A stretch of DNA of 64,000 nucleotides from assembly GCA_037367405.1 (NCBI GenBank), contig JAZKJV010010750.1, positions 124,001 to 188,000 of the forward strand. Direction: 5' to 3'. A program made the translations under genes and the position numbers. The first letter of the stretch is position 1. Every line of letters begins with the position of its first letter. Source of the stretch: Ottelia alismoides (Eukaryota > Streptophyta > Magnoliopsida > Alismatales > Hydrocharitaceae). Positions 47,901-60,071 of this stretch are shown here, in pieces. Below the pieces are notes generated by a model. The model was not told the origin of the DNA and ran no database searches. It was given only the letters and a program-made list of their open reading frames with translations.

Positions 47901-49436
47901 ACGTAGGACTGCATGTGGTTGCTGTTGGCATCATAGTCATGCAGGGTGACGTGAAGAAGTTGGCGGTCTTGCTACTTAATTGTGGAGTATGAGAAGTTAG
48001 TTGTAAGAGTGAAGTGTGATGGATTTTATAAGAACGATGGTGAAGGGGTAGTGAAGATCTAAAGGCATGCGTGTAAGATGGTAGTTAGATGAAGAAAGTG
48101 GATGGTTTAGATTATGGTTTAGGTGTGGAGTGGTTCTTGGAGAAATGGTTGAAATGTGGCCATTGAAAGAGAAGCTGTAACAGCTTCTTAAAGAAGATGG
48201 CTCCAAGTGCTGACACGTATCCGCACCCGGTGGGCTGGAATAATGAATAGTATATTAATTATGTAATAGATAGTAGATAATCTTATTTAAATTAGGTATA
48301 CAAATAAAAAATACAAATAATTATTTTATCTAAATTATGGTATAATTTTTTAAAAAATAAAAAATATTTTATAATTTATGAATATAATAAAAAAATAAAT
48401 ATATAATATATTTGATAAATAAGGTTTTGATTTATATTTTAATAATTTATCAAAAAGAAATTATTTTTATAATTTATTAATTAACAGAATAATAAATAAG
48501 ATATGTGTGAATTTTTCTGAATTTTAATTACTTAATTAGATGTATAAATAAATACAAGTATATGTGATAGTTAAAATTTAATTATAAAGTGGGGTTTTTG
48601 ATTTATTTAAAATACTAAATAACGATGAAAAATCGTGAAACGCTTATTAGATAAACTACAAGAGAAAAAAATTAATTAAAAGTTGTAAAACCAATAAAAC
48701 TATAAATATAATGTTCTGTATAAAATAAATTGCCTAGAAACTCGGTTGTCATTAGCTCCCAAATTCGACTTTTTGCAAACGGGCTCCAATTTTAGTAAAA
48801 TCACCTTTATTAATTATATATATTTTTTATGAATTTTAAAGTGGGTAGAGTGAAATTGGAGTCCGTATGAAGAAGTTATGATGTTCGGAAGTTGAGAAAT
48901 TGACAATTTAAAAAATAGATTTCTTGACATATATGCGGGCTGAGATTTTTTAGGATTTTATATTTGTATATAAATATTTAGAAACAATAGGAGAAGAGTT
49001 TGGTGAAAAATACATACAAACGAATTAATTAAAAATCATTTACATTTACATAAATAATGAATAAATAAGGAGTAATGTGTGAAATGTACAATTAAATCTT
49101 TTTTTGGTTTTCTTACTTATCTCCCCCTACTTATTTGTTTGTCAACCAATCCAAGATAACTTTATCTCGTAGGCTAGGTTATATAAATATATCTTTTAGC
49201 TATATTTATATTTTATTTTAGTCATACTGTAGATATATACATATTTATAACATGCCTTCTTACTATTTTATTTCTATTGATTTCATTATTTATTTATTTA
49301 TTTTTAATGCAAAAAATACATTTTTATTCATGAATAGTATTTTTATAAAAGATTATATTTAATAGATGTTTACATGCTTTTGTTAAGGTTTTTAAGATAC
49401 AATACAATAGAAGATTAATGAATCATGGATTCATCA
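44907..49436 (-). mobile_element. 5' LTR of element C (4.5 kb)
   Basis: On the + strand it starts TGATAATTC after the primer site and ends ATTCATCA at 49436; on the minus strand it starts TGATGAATCC. Distal block with GTCGGG and AGAGGTTG near 44970-45135, AT-rich body, a less GC-rich central part (47150-48240) and AT-rich U3 (48240-49436). Frames near 47165-48200 are not supported as genes. Confidence 0.85.
48024..48030 (-). promoter_or_regulatory. Putative TATA box of LTR C
   Basis: Minus strand TATAAAA in the expected part of the LTR. The W-box pair expected about 210 bp upstream is not recognisable, so this is tentative. Confidence 0.4.
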
Positions 49437-49528
49437 AATACCGAGAAATTTATCACAATTTTACAAATTTGAAGCAGTTAAACTAAATACACAAATTCGG
49501 GTGGGGTACGATTGCAATTTTGCCACCT

Positions 49529-49546
49529 CAAGTGGGCCACCACGTG
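49529..49546 (-). repeat. CACGTG hairpin in LTR D, one core eroded
   Basis: CAAGTG 49529-49534, 6-nt spacer, CACGTG 49541-49546, 12 bp apart. Flanks (CACCT before, GGTG after) match hairpin 2 of LTR B. Confidence 0.65.
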
Positions 49547-50438
49547 TGGTGAGCAGGCACAGGACCTAATTGTAATATTTAAAAGGCTCCAAGGGAACCA
49601 TGCAAATTTTACACAGAAGTTTGTACTTAATTTAATATTTAAATGACATGATACTAAATATAAAATAATACAGTGTCCACTTAATAATTTACCCCTTCAC
49701 TATGCATGATCGGGCAGTTGTTTATGCATTACGTGGCTTGATGGATCGTTGTGGGAAGCTTCTCTTCGCTTTGACATCAATAGCCCATATTAGATTTGGA
49801 TAAAAGGCTTGATCTAACAGTACTCGATGGTTTATGAAGAACACTTCAAGAACAAAGCTCTAGTAAGATTCAATCTTGATTATCTTCTCGTCCATACCTC
49901 CAGTGACGTTGACCAGCTCCTTGGCTTCCTAGAAGCAATCCATGCCTACAGGATGGCTCAACAAGGTGCAGGGTCCATTGGATGTACCATGAAGCTTAGA
50001 GGTGGTTGTATCTCTTACATGGGATCTACTTGATCTTCTAAAAGCTCGTTTTGACCCAAGGCCTACACAAAAGTATAGAGGGGTATGAGCGGGTCATTTT
50101 GGACGCTTTCCTAAAGCACTAGATGTAAGGGAGTAGCAAATTGGTGGAGCTTTGGCGAAGGCAGAGGATAAAGTTCTTGCCCCACTCGATACCTGTAGAT
50201 CAAGAGGCTAACAAGTGGAACAAATGGAGAACGTGTAGAGGTTTGAAGGTGGAGTGGAAATGTAGTGAAACGTGGTCGAGGAACAGGGGAATTAGAGCTT
50301 GAGCTTAAGTCTCCAACAAATCAAAAATCCTAAAATTAAACCTAGCTATTGATTAACTGATGAAATTAAAAGCTACTCTACTTGTAGGAAATAAAATGTG
50401 ATAAGGAAATGGTAGTTAGAATATTGACAGATGTTCAT

Positions 50439-50443
50439 ACCTG
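50439..50443 (-). other. Splice-donor-like site in LTR D
   Basis: Minus strand CTCCAG|GTATGAAC, GT at 50440-50439, 178 bp after the TATA box. Confidence 0.4.
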
Positions 50444-50617
50444 GAGAAGATAAAGCTCACCGAAGCTTTTCCGACGAAGCTTAGACTATCGTGCTCCACA
50501 TCTCATCCACACCCAACTGGCCTGTTAGATTTTCTTATCACCGCAAGCGTCTATGAGATGATCTCCCAATGGGGTTACATGGTGGAAATATGATGAAAAA
50601 AAGGAAATCAGACATTA

Positions 50618-50625
50618 TATTTATA
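50618..50625 (-). promoter_or_regulatory. TATA box of LTR D
   Basis: Minus strand TATAAATA, 213 bp downstream of the W-box pair. Confidence 0.6.
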
Positions 50626-50837
50626 AGTGTAGTGAGGACAAAAAGGGTAGAGAAGATGATGCGGAAGGACAATGGGGTTGGTAAGGTCTAGCATGTTGAT
50701 GTGTAGTAGGGGTTATGGTTATGTAAGAAGGTGGAAGTCTCAAGGTGAACCGAGGCATGCGTTGGGCACCAAAAATGGGAGAAGCGGGGGTGGTTTATGC
50801 AGTTCACGTTTGACAGGGAGGGGACAAAGACCATGCA

Positions 50838-50876
50838 GTTGACGAGGGGGTCAACGCATGGTATGTCCACGTGGAC
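50838..50876 (-). promoter_or_regulatory. Inverted W-box pair and G-box palindrome in LTR D
   Basis: GTTGAC (50838-50843), 5-nt spacer, GGTCAAC (50849-50855), then GTCCACGTGGAC (50865-50876), a perfect 12-bp palindrome with a G-box core. Confidence 0.65.
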
Positions 50877-52049
50877 TAACAAGAGAATTTTAGGGCTTAA
50901 ATCCCATAATAAATGATTTAAAAATAGCAAACGATTTATGAAATTTTAGGTTCAAATACAAAAAAATATTTGAAAATTTATGTCGCATTTTATTCTATTT
51001 TTTTCTTTTTTTTACAAGTTTATTTATTAATGATAATATTTGCATGTATATATACGTTTATATACTTGTATTTAGCTTATTTTTTTATTTTTTATATGTA
51101 TTTTATTAATTTGTATACATAATTTTTTATTATTTATTTATATATTTACACTTTTACATATTTTTATTATATTTCTCTGTTTTTATTTATATAATTAAAA
51201 TCTTATGTACAGGTATTACATGGGTATATTATAGGTGTGTTTTGCCATATATTTTATAGCTTTGTTTTTTATAATGCATTTTTATGGTTTTATTCAAATT
51301 TTATTATTTACATGTATTTAAATAATATTTAAAAATGTATAAAAGTATAAGAACCATAAAATTATAAAGAATAAATATAATAAATATTTTATACTGGTAT
51401 ATTGCACAATAAGGGCTCAAAAGCCAACTTTTGCATCTTTACTCCATTTTTTATTAATATTAAATGTGAGCTTGGTCAATTTTGGATATGTATGGAGAAG
51501 ATACAGGTCTGTAATGTTTTCTTTCCGGCTTCTTTTTTGTAATTCTCGAGCACAAAGTGCATTATTTTTTAATAAAATAAATTTTGCATTTTTCTTCGTT
51601 TTTTTATGTACAACTTTCATGATGAGGGTTTATTTATTTGAGATAAAAAATGAAAAAATAAAATGGGTCCAAAAATGCAATAATTGGGCTATAAAATTAT
51701 GGTTTCTTAGTTGAGTTTTTTGTACGATTGGCCTCCTTATCTCCCTATACTTTATTCCTTGTCGATCAAGTCATCATGATGACTTGGTCTCAAGGTCTAG
51801 GGTCAGTCAGTGTCTTTGGCACTTTATTATTTTCTTTTATTTCCTTTATTCCCTTTTTTAATTAAATACAGTATGGAATACAATATTCTATATGAATTAT
51901 TGAGTGTTTATTTAATATAAATTAATGATATATACATGCATTAAGCTAGGGTTTAATGCCAAAATGAATGAATAAAGGTGATGAAATGGACAGTCGTCAT
52001 GCGCCAAGGCCCAAACCATAGCCTTCAACTTGATACTTATATTCCTAGT

Positions 52050-52925
52050 AAATGACGAAATCGAGTGGATTTGAATGACTCTGTTAGATGGCTATGTGAT
52101 TGAAAACTAATTGGGTTAATATCACAACATAGAGATAATTTTTTTGCCCACTTCCAATCTCAAACATAGTGTAAATAGCTTCGATAGGGAAATGCAGAAG
52201 GTCTCACTTCCATAACCATTTTGAGCTCCAGATAGTTTGGAAAATTGGTTAGAAAGGGAAATGGAAATCCTATGATCCATTTCTGAGCTGAAATAATGGA
52301 AATGGGACCAATTGGAAGTGGATATGTCATGCTATAAATGGTACAGACCATTAATTTGGATGGATATCCAAATTTTACGTATAAATATATGCAATGATGT
52401 AGAAATTTAAATCAACTATTTCTTTTCCTACATTACATTCTGAATGTAAATCATGATGTTATGAATGCCGCTATTGATGAGTATCTGGATACTAGGGGTA
52501 TGGGTTGTGACAGTTCGGATTTATCAAAGTCTTCCAGTTTGTAGGATGATGGAGTATTGAGAATGCTCATGACACTTCCAAGCAAGTTATGAAACCGAGT
52601 CGATTTTGGTGACTCCATTTTATGGCGATATATTTGAGATTTAATTGCATTAATCTGATATCATAGAGATCATTTATGTCGTCTATTTCTAATCTCAAAT
52701 ATGTAAATTGTTTCGAAATGGATATAGAAATGGTTTCACTTCCGTAACCCATTTTTGAGCTCCAATTGATTTGGACAATTGATTAGAAATAAAGATGGAA
52801 ATGGAAATTTTGTGATCCATTTCTAAGATAAAATAATGGAAAAGGGACTTATTGGAAATGGTTCAGTCATGCCATAAATGATTTAAACCCTGCATTTTGA
52901 AGATATCCAAATTTCAAATCACTAT
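52050..52925. repeat. Tandem duplication, period about 540 bp, two diverged copies
   Basis: Copy 1 about 52050-52380, copy 2 about 52589-52925. Both run in the same order through GAAAxCGAGT, GGGTTAATAT/GCATTAATCT, TTCCAATCTC/TTCTAATCTC, TCACTTCC(A/G)TAACC, TTTTGAGCTCCA, TTGGAAAATTGG/TTGGACAATTGA, GATCCATTTCT, ATAATGGAAA and GATATCCAAATTT. The 52381-52588 interval is not obviously repeated after copy 2. No coding potential. It could be an LTR sub-repeat or a short satellite piece. Confidence 0.8.
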
Positions 52926-53055
52926 GCATGGATAGTACGATCTCCCCAATATCATCTTTGAGTATTAGCAATAGCTAGTTGACGTCCTAATTTGATTAGG
53001 CCTCATACACTGTGATATCAAAATTTTATTAGTGATTGTTATTATTTTCAAGAGT

Positions 53056-53234
53056 TTATGTGAATATGATTCACATAATGGGAAATTAATTAATCTTTAT
53101 AGATTCATAGTATTTAATATTTATATGAATAGGATTCATATATTATATTTAAAGCAAATGTGAATACGGTTCACATAATTTATACATTGTAAATTTGATT
53201 TACATTTAGTATTTGACTAATGAATTGGATTCAT
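53056..53234. repeat. Cluster of five palindromes with 3-nt spacers
   Basis: 53056-53078: TTATGTGAAT / ATTCACATAA around ATG, 10-bp arms. 53122-53142: TATATGAAT / ATTCATATA around AGG. 53158-53176: ATGTGAAT / GTTCACAT around ACG. 53188-53204: TGTAAAT / ATTTACA around TTG. 53220-53234: ATGAAT / ATTCAT around TGG. Every spacer is three bases ending in G. Such clusters upstream of a TATA box resemble LTR control regions. Confidence 0.8.
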
Positions 53235-53560
53235 CTGTTGGGAGGATGATTTAAAAAGTATTACGATAATTACGTTAATAAATAATTAGAATTAAATGTC
53301 AAATCCAAATTTGTATTGAAATCAGAGAGCTCCATGTTGGGTTCACGTGGACGCCCACCATGGTTGGTGAGCCAAAATGGTTTGTTCCACCAAACTCCTT
53401 TTTCGACTCTCTTGTTTTGCATTTGTTTTATTGATTATGTTGACAAAATAATTGTAAATTGTGATAAGTATTAGGAATAAATCATGGCTTTTCAAATCAA
53501 ATTATAGGGCTATTATCGTGGACATCCTCTTTAGTATTATTACTCCTCAAGGGACATCCA
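53235..53560. other. No gene seen
   Basis: AT-rich sequence between the palindromes and the TATA box, including a CACGTGG-free GGACGCCCACCATGG segment and no open frame of note. Confidence 0.5.
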
Positions 53561-53569
53561 CCATGGTAT
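53561..53569 (+). promoter_or_regulatory. TATA box, promoter-like region of unidentified LTR or gene fragment
   Basis: GGTATAAAAG followed by a pyrimidine-rich leader (TCCTCTCTTTACCC) about 20-30 bp downstream. With the palindromes about 330 bp upstream this resembles a copia-type LTR promoter. The short frame 53644-53826 has no recognisable motif. Confidence 0.35.
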
Positions 53570-53829
53570 AAAAGTGGGGTTTTGTCCTCTCTTTACCCTG
53601 AATCACTCAATTCATTAATATTGATCAGAACCATCAAATTTACTTGAGAAATAAAATAAAAGAGAGAGTTGAAGATTGCTTTTTGACGGTCCTGTCATCA
53701 TCTCCAACAAACCCTAGTCATCCTCTCTTCTTCTTCTACATTGTCTTGGCAAATTGTGAGAGGAGGAACCTTCTTCACTCTTCAAGCACCGTATTAAGGA
53801 CTCGTTTTTGTGTGATGAAATTGTGATAG

Positions 53830-54828
53830 ATATTTACTTGATCTCTGTTTTGTGTGTACAACTTTGAGTAGAAGTAGACATGAAGAAATGCAAGTCATCA
53901 TCGTACTCGCCAGAGAAGCTACGCATGATCAAACTTGATTAACGAGATATTATATTTTAAAGAATCAAGCTTTAATGGTCATCCCTAATACTTGTGTGGA
54001 TATGTGAAACGATTTTGGAAATAGTTTCTAGACCATTTTGTTTTGTGTTAAAATTTTTGTTATACATATTGTTAGTTTTCATACTGTAAACATCTTTGTA
54101 TGTGAATTTGGTTTGCATTTTTCTATGTCCTGCGATGTGAGAGTTATGAACTCCTTAACTTATTTCGTGGAGTTTAATTACAAGAGTTTTGTATTAAAAT
54201 TTATTTTATAGGTGTTTGTAGATGTTTTTAGCTCATCATGTAAGATTAAGGTGGTTGAATTTCAGATTAACTAGGAGAACTCCATCACGTGTAGTAAGAA
54301 AAATTTCAAATAAAACTTCTCAATAGTTTGGTAGAGTAATGAGAATTAGATATTCTAGAAGTTCATCTTAGTTTTTTCAACATATGGGAACATTGTTGAT
54401 AATGCCTTGACATTCTGTTAGACAATATGGAATATAAATATTATCTCTTAAATTATAATTGCTTATCTCTGTAATAGAAACTAACATTCCATGTCTCAGA
54501 AGCCTATAATTATTCAATTTAACCAAAGTGTCCATGCATAAGTGTCATTGTGAATGTGATTGCACTCATTTTTGTCCATCAATTGCTGAATAAATCCAAA
54601 CACTTTCTCAAGCTCTAGCTCTCATTCTTCGTCACTACTGAATATGGACTTTTGTATAGTAAATACTAGATGGCGCATTGCTTTTACTAAGAGTAAGTTT
54701 TTGATCGTGCCCTTTTAAGGCTAATCATCTTGTTGCGAATGTAATATATCTTATTAACCATATTGGATCTAATATCACTTGCTTGGAAACTGATCCACGT
54801 ACGTATAGAATTGTAAAAAATGAAAATT
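53830..54828. other. Unassigned sequence
   Basis: No gene or named repeat recognised. It may be the downstream part of the element whose promoter is at 53561; a faint open reading near 54700 is too short to name. Confidence 0.4.
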
Positions 54829-56091
54829 TGATGAGTGGATCTTGCACAACATAAAATAACACAAAGTCCAATCGCAAAGAATCAACCACAGATTATTGAA
54901 CATATCAGTTTATGTGACAACTTAACAATCTAAGAAACCAATTGTTGCGGTGATCGACGATCAATCGAGCAACATTTAACCCACGAATAGATAAATCAAT
55001 AAAATGTGTGTGAGTCAAAATTTATTATATCTCAAAATAATATGTGTATCGGTGCAACTAGTCTGAGTATTGAACATAGAGAGCGAACAATGGGTAGTAA
55101 TTATTAATAATAATTACTAATTACTGATTATTATCTTTCTACATTATTCAAGTTGTTTCTAGTTTTGTGTAGATTTATTTATTTTATTTAATTTTTATGG
55201 ATTTTTAATTTCTTTATAATTTTATTTTAATATTTAGTTTGTATTTAGTTTTTAATTTTGTAGATTTGTAGTTAATTTTCAATATTTTAAAATAAGATAT
55301 ATATTTATATACAATTTAATAGATATTATAGCTTATATAAGTATTAAATAATATATATGTATAATATAGATTTATATATCTATTAAATAAGTCAAAATAT
55401 AGTCAAATTAAGAAAAATAAAATGTTTTGTCCTTTACGGTTTTCCTTTATTTTTGGTGCTTTTATATATACTTCCTTATTTTTATGGATTTTAATGTGAG
55501 TAAATATACAAAATAGTGAATATAGTACATATGTGAACTTCTTCAGGGTTTTATAAATATAAATAATTCCAAATTTAACCAGAGCTACTTTTAATATAGT
55601 ACATATGTAACAAAGTAAATAAGAATAGAAAGATATATTTTTAGAATTTTTTTAGATTTTTTCGCTAATTTCTATTAGTTTAGGGTTTTGTGATTTTTTT
55701 TATATTTTCAATTTTTAGTGAATTCTGATATGTAGGATAATATATAATAATATAGACTATATAATGTTTTTTGAATTTCTGGAAAGCTTTTTATATTCTT
55801 TATGTATTTTTATGTATAAACAGGAAATAAAAGCATGTTGTTAGATTTTTAGAAAATAGGAAAATTAATTTAAATGTAGAAATAAAATTATGCATGCACA
55901 AGCAAGGTATCAAGCATCTGTACAAATTTTCCTAACATTTTTACCACGAGGAAAATATTTAATATACAAAAAATGCAAGCAATAGAATATTGAACTAGCA
56001 TGGACCTTTTGCAATTTAAATTAAACTAAACTTTATCTCAGAACATGTCTAAGACCATTAAGGGTATACATGCAATATTCAGAGAGCACCT

Positions 56092-56109
56092 CACATAGCG
56101 TAACACATT
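56092..56109 (-). repeat. Eroded CACGTG pair in LTR E
   Basis: CACATA and CACATT with 6 nt between, 12 bp apart, in the context GCACCT...AGG that matches hairpin 2 of LTR B. The register is kept although both cores are mutated. Confidence 0.55.
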
Positions 56110-57167
56110 AGGCATAAGGACTTAAATATAATAATAAGAAAGTGCAACATATTACTTGCAATTTTCACTAAAAATACTACATTTAATATTTATTTATATG
56201 ACTAAATACTAAAACAAAAGTGTACAAGGATATTTATTCAAATACGCTAGGCGTTCCATATGTAGGGTGTGTGGCACGTTGATATGCGGTTGTCATTCGC
56301 CCAAGTGTCTTCCACTTATGATGGACATCGATGGAGGGGCCAGTGGTTTGCCTATTAATCAGCAACCCAGATTATATCTAGGTCGCAACATGAATTTGAT
56401 GGTCTTAGGGCAAGGAGGAAGAACATGAAAGAACACCTTCCATGTCCTCCTTCGTTCCGTGATTCCTCAATGCTCTGGTGTTCTCCATCCCTCTTGATTG
56501 GCTCAAAAGCATCTTGGGACCTTGTCGCACGTGCAAGGGGGCTCAAATGGATCAAGGCCTCATCGGAGGTGGTTGGCAGGTCTTCTTCTGCTCAAGTTCT
56601 CACCTGCGCAAAAAGACTAAGGCGCTCGAGAACTATGCTCTCGACCCTAGAGTGAAGTTAGGAGCACAAAAATGGGGGTGGATGGTAGATCTACAGCTTG
56701 CGATGAAGCAAAGATCTGATTTACCAATCGGTAACATAGTCATGGTGATTTGTGATAAGGATTAGATGGAGAACTTTGCGAGGAATGATATGGGGGTGTT
56801 GGCGAGTCAAGTGAATAATCGGAGCATAGTGAACACTATAGCCGGGGCACTAGCTCCTATGAACCACAATTTGAGGATTTAAGCTAAAACTAAAGGAACT
56901 GGAATGAAACTAATGATTACTCTACACTGTAAATGAAATTATAACTTGATTAACTAATTAAACTAGCATCTCAACAAGGAAAATACCTAGAGTAGAGAAC
57001 CCTCGCTAGAGATAGAACTCGACGATGATGGATGCAATTCAGTTGCCTTTCTCTTCATCGACACGCGCAGGGACCTCCTGTTGTTACCAAGGGTCACGCT
57101 TGCTAATGTGTTTAGGGTTACGGAGGGCTGAAGAGGATCACAAATTAAAAAAAGGATTATGGTGGTT

Positions 57168-57395
57168 GTTATACATGTGGTGGAGTGGTAGATATGTGAT
57201 TGAGATGGCATGAAGAGGAGAGGAGGTTGGTAGAAGCTAGAAGTTTGGTAAGGTAGGTGATTGTAGGACGGGGAGACATGTGAAGAAATTAAGAGAGAAG
57301 AAGGTGTGGAGAAAGGGAAATAATTGGGATAAGGAATGGGGCCCAATGCTTTGACATGGTCAGAGCTACAAGAGGTACAATTGACCTGAGATCAA
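57168..57395 (-). promoter_or_regulatory. W-box pair and TATA-like box in LTR E
   Basis: TTGACC, TGA, GATCAA at 57381-57395 (one core changed by G to A) and, on the minus strand, TATAAC at 57173-57168, 208 bp downstream. A second TTGAC/GGTCA pair lies at about 57353-57364. Confidence 0.5.
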
Positions 57396-58712
57396 AAAAG
57401 TTAGTGCATGATTAGTCCACATAGGACCAAGAAGGATAAAACAAAATTGAAAATACGTATAAATTCAATAAAAATCAGGAAATGATTTTATTAAATAAAA
57501 ACTAAAACATGAAAGGAATCCACTGAGGCTGATACCATTGTTCCTCGATCCAGATGGAGATTGGCCCTCTTATGCAAAGGCAGAAGGGAGCTTGACTGCA
57601 AGACCCAGGGACAAAAGTCAGCTCCATTTGCAAGTTTCACATATAATTTCATTATCTTCGCTAGCATACTATTTTCCTGTGATTTTATTTATTTTCACAG
57701 CCTCGTGTGTGAGATGTTAATATTTAGATGTGTGAATATAGATATATATACCCGTATTTTGTATATTATGTTATTATTTTGTATATTTTATACATATATT
57801 ATATTTACATGTTTTATATATTTATAATGATATAAAATACATAATTACATATTTTTGTGCTATTTTTATAATTTATTTTTATGTATAATTAAATACATGT
57901 ATATATATTATAGGTTTGTAATCCCATATATTATAATGTATTAATTATTTCATTCTACTTATTTCTATTTATGTTTATATTATTGATACTTTTATATAAC
58001 ATATACAATTATTTAAAAGTTTGGAGAGAGTAAAAGAGTAAAGAATAAAAATGTATTAGTTTTATATATAGATGCTCAGTAAAATAGTAACCTTAAAAGG
58101 TAGCTTGTGTATCTTAGCTCTATTTTCAATGAAGCCACTTCATTAGAAAGATAATTTAATTATAAATACAATGTACGTGAGTTTGGTTCAATTTTAATTC
58201 ATCTGGAGTATATATTGAGCTATTATGTTTTGTTTGCAACTTTTTCATCTATGTATACAAAGTGCATTGTGCAAGATTTTTATTGGATATTATTTTTGTA
58301 ATTTTCTATATACTAATATGTACAAGTCTCATTTTGAATATTTTTTTTTATTTGGAGTATGTAATGTGTTAAATAAAATAGTACAAAATGGCTATTTTTA
58401 GAGTATAAAATCATGGTTTGTATATGATATTCATGCTCTTATCTCCCCCTACATTATTCATGGTCGACCTAGTCAATATTTGACTTTGTCTCAGGGTTGA
58501 GGGCCATTATGTATCTCTGATGCTTCATTTATTCTTCTTTTCTTTTCTTTATTCTCCATATTGAATTTAAATACATGTATTAATCTGCTATTCACAAACC
58601 GATTGCATATGAATCTTAGATGTTAATTTATACAAACTAGTCATATTTACATTTTTTTGTAATGATTTAAAGATAAAATGGAAGAACAAAGGTATATAAA
58701 AGTTATTCATCA

Positions 58713-60071
58713 ATTATGAAAAATGAATTTCAAGGTGAAAAACCCTCAATCTGAGGGTAAATGTCACGGGACTTTTTGCAATTCGAAATTAAGTACAATA
58801 TTTAAATTTGTTTTATGTGAGGTCTTACAAAAATAAAATTTGAGAGAAGAGATGCTATCGAGTCAATTACACTAAGTACCTTCAAACTTTTGTTTAGTAT
58901 CTATGAATCTTGTTTCTTTTCCTTCTCTCTCTTTGATTTCTTTCTTCTGTAGTTAGAGGTTATGGAAAATTGTGTTGGTATGCAACTACTCATCTTTATT
59001 TATACCTAACGGAAAGCAGTGTGTATCAATATAAAAAAAATCTACCACGTGGCAATCCGGATAATCTTATAAATTAATCAAATAAGACTCTAGGAACTTT
59101 AAAATTCATAAATTTATCATTGATTTAGTGGTTGCAAGTCAAATAGTTGAATGTTGTCAATTCTAATCTCAATTTAGAGTATAATTGGTCCAAATCAAGA
59201 TAAATATCGCAAGAGAAGTGAACAAGCCTAATATTAGCATTGCCCTGTGACTAGGAAATTAGGATATATCAAGAAAATATCTAATTATTACAAATCTTGA
59301 AACATATTATTTACTTTTACCAAGAATACTACTTGTTACATTTTCGAAAACTAAACATCATGGGTGATTTTCACATTATTCTTTAGGACAATGTTATATT
59401 TTCTGTACAAAAAAAATTATTTATTCATTGGGACAATGTTGCTATTTTCTGCATAAATAAAATTTATTTCTGAACTCGTAATATTAGAATTTAAAAATGG
59501 TGTTTTGATCTGCATACCTCGTTTGTTTAGAAATCTCTATCTTTTGCTAAAATGGTATGTCAATCATAGTAGTAGTAGTAGCAAGTATGATGATACAACA
59601 CATATGCATTGTAGCTGAACTACCACGAAGCACAATACATTGCAAGACTCATCCAATCATAGTTGGAATAATGGAATGGAAAAAATAATCAACTTTTTGC
59701 ACAAATCCCATTTAATGATAACATGTAGGGAGAAGCTTCACGGAGAACTCCCAATTTAAAAAAGTTTCTATTGACATTGTATATAAGTGTATATATGGAG
59801 GCGTTTAAGAGTCAAATTGAATAAAATAGTTTACATGGTTAAACCAAAATAGGAGAAAACTCATAGATAGCATATAAACTATAGTTCTTTTTTTTTTGGG
59901 TGGGATGATGAAGGGGAGGTGGTGGAAACTTAAAGAACTAAGTAAATTCTAACTTTTTCATACAACTATTTATTTAAAGAGGTAATAGTATGTAAACCAA
60001 CTATATATATAATTTTTTCTCATTTAGAATTTCCGATGGAACTGGAAGTTGAAGAACTAACAGCTAGTACA
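58713..60071. other. Spacer without recognised gene
   Basis: AT-rich. GGTCTTACA at 58821-58829 would be the start of a Tekay-like LTR on the minus strand, but the rest is too diverged to assign. A direct repeat beginning GGACAATGTT occurs at about 59389 and 59441. A (GTA)n run is at 59568-59580. Confidence 0.5.

Larger units (their letters stand above)
33383..49436 (-). mobile_element. Element C: old Athila-type retrotransposon, interrupted by B and by LTR I
   Basis: Minus strand: 5' LTR 49436-44907, tRNA-Asp primer site, leader, gag (split by LTR I), protease, reverse transcriptase, RNase H and integrase up to 33383, where element B has inserted. It is much more decayed than A or B, with many stops and indels. 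Its LTR end at 49436 abuts LTR sequence of element D, so C inserted into D. Confidence 0.87.
49437..51999 (-). mobile_element. LTR D, right-hand part, cut by element C
   Basis: Starts in the middle of an Athila-type LTR (the CACGTG-module region) directly after the end of C and continues through the GC-richer leader and AT-rich U3 to a terminus TCGTCA at 51999 (minus strand TGACGACT). The AAAGGTGATGAAATGGA context before the terminus is shared with LTR B. The missing left part must lie beyond the nest. Whether D is a full element or a solo LTR cannot be told here. Confidence 0.8.
54829..58712 (-). mobile_element. LTR E, Athila-type, probably solo (3.9 kb)
   Basis: On the + strand it starts TGATGAGTGG and ends ATTCATCA (58712). 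Distal block with ACATTTAACCCACGAAT like B and G, AT-rich body, eroded CACGTG pair (56092-56109), donor-like site (GT 56986-56985), TATA-like box (57168-57173), W-box pair (57381-57395), AT-rich U3. No primer site or gag to its left. The flanking pentamers AAATT and ATTAT do not match, so the duplication is eroded or an end is a few bases off. Confidence 0.78.

Noticed and set aside
54700..54830. Short reading with a faint non-LTR (LINE) RNase H look
   Set aside because: Too short and lacking the catalytic residues; not supportable without a search.
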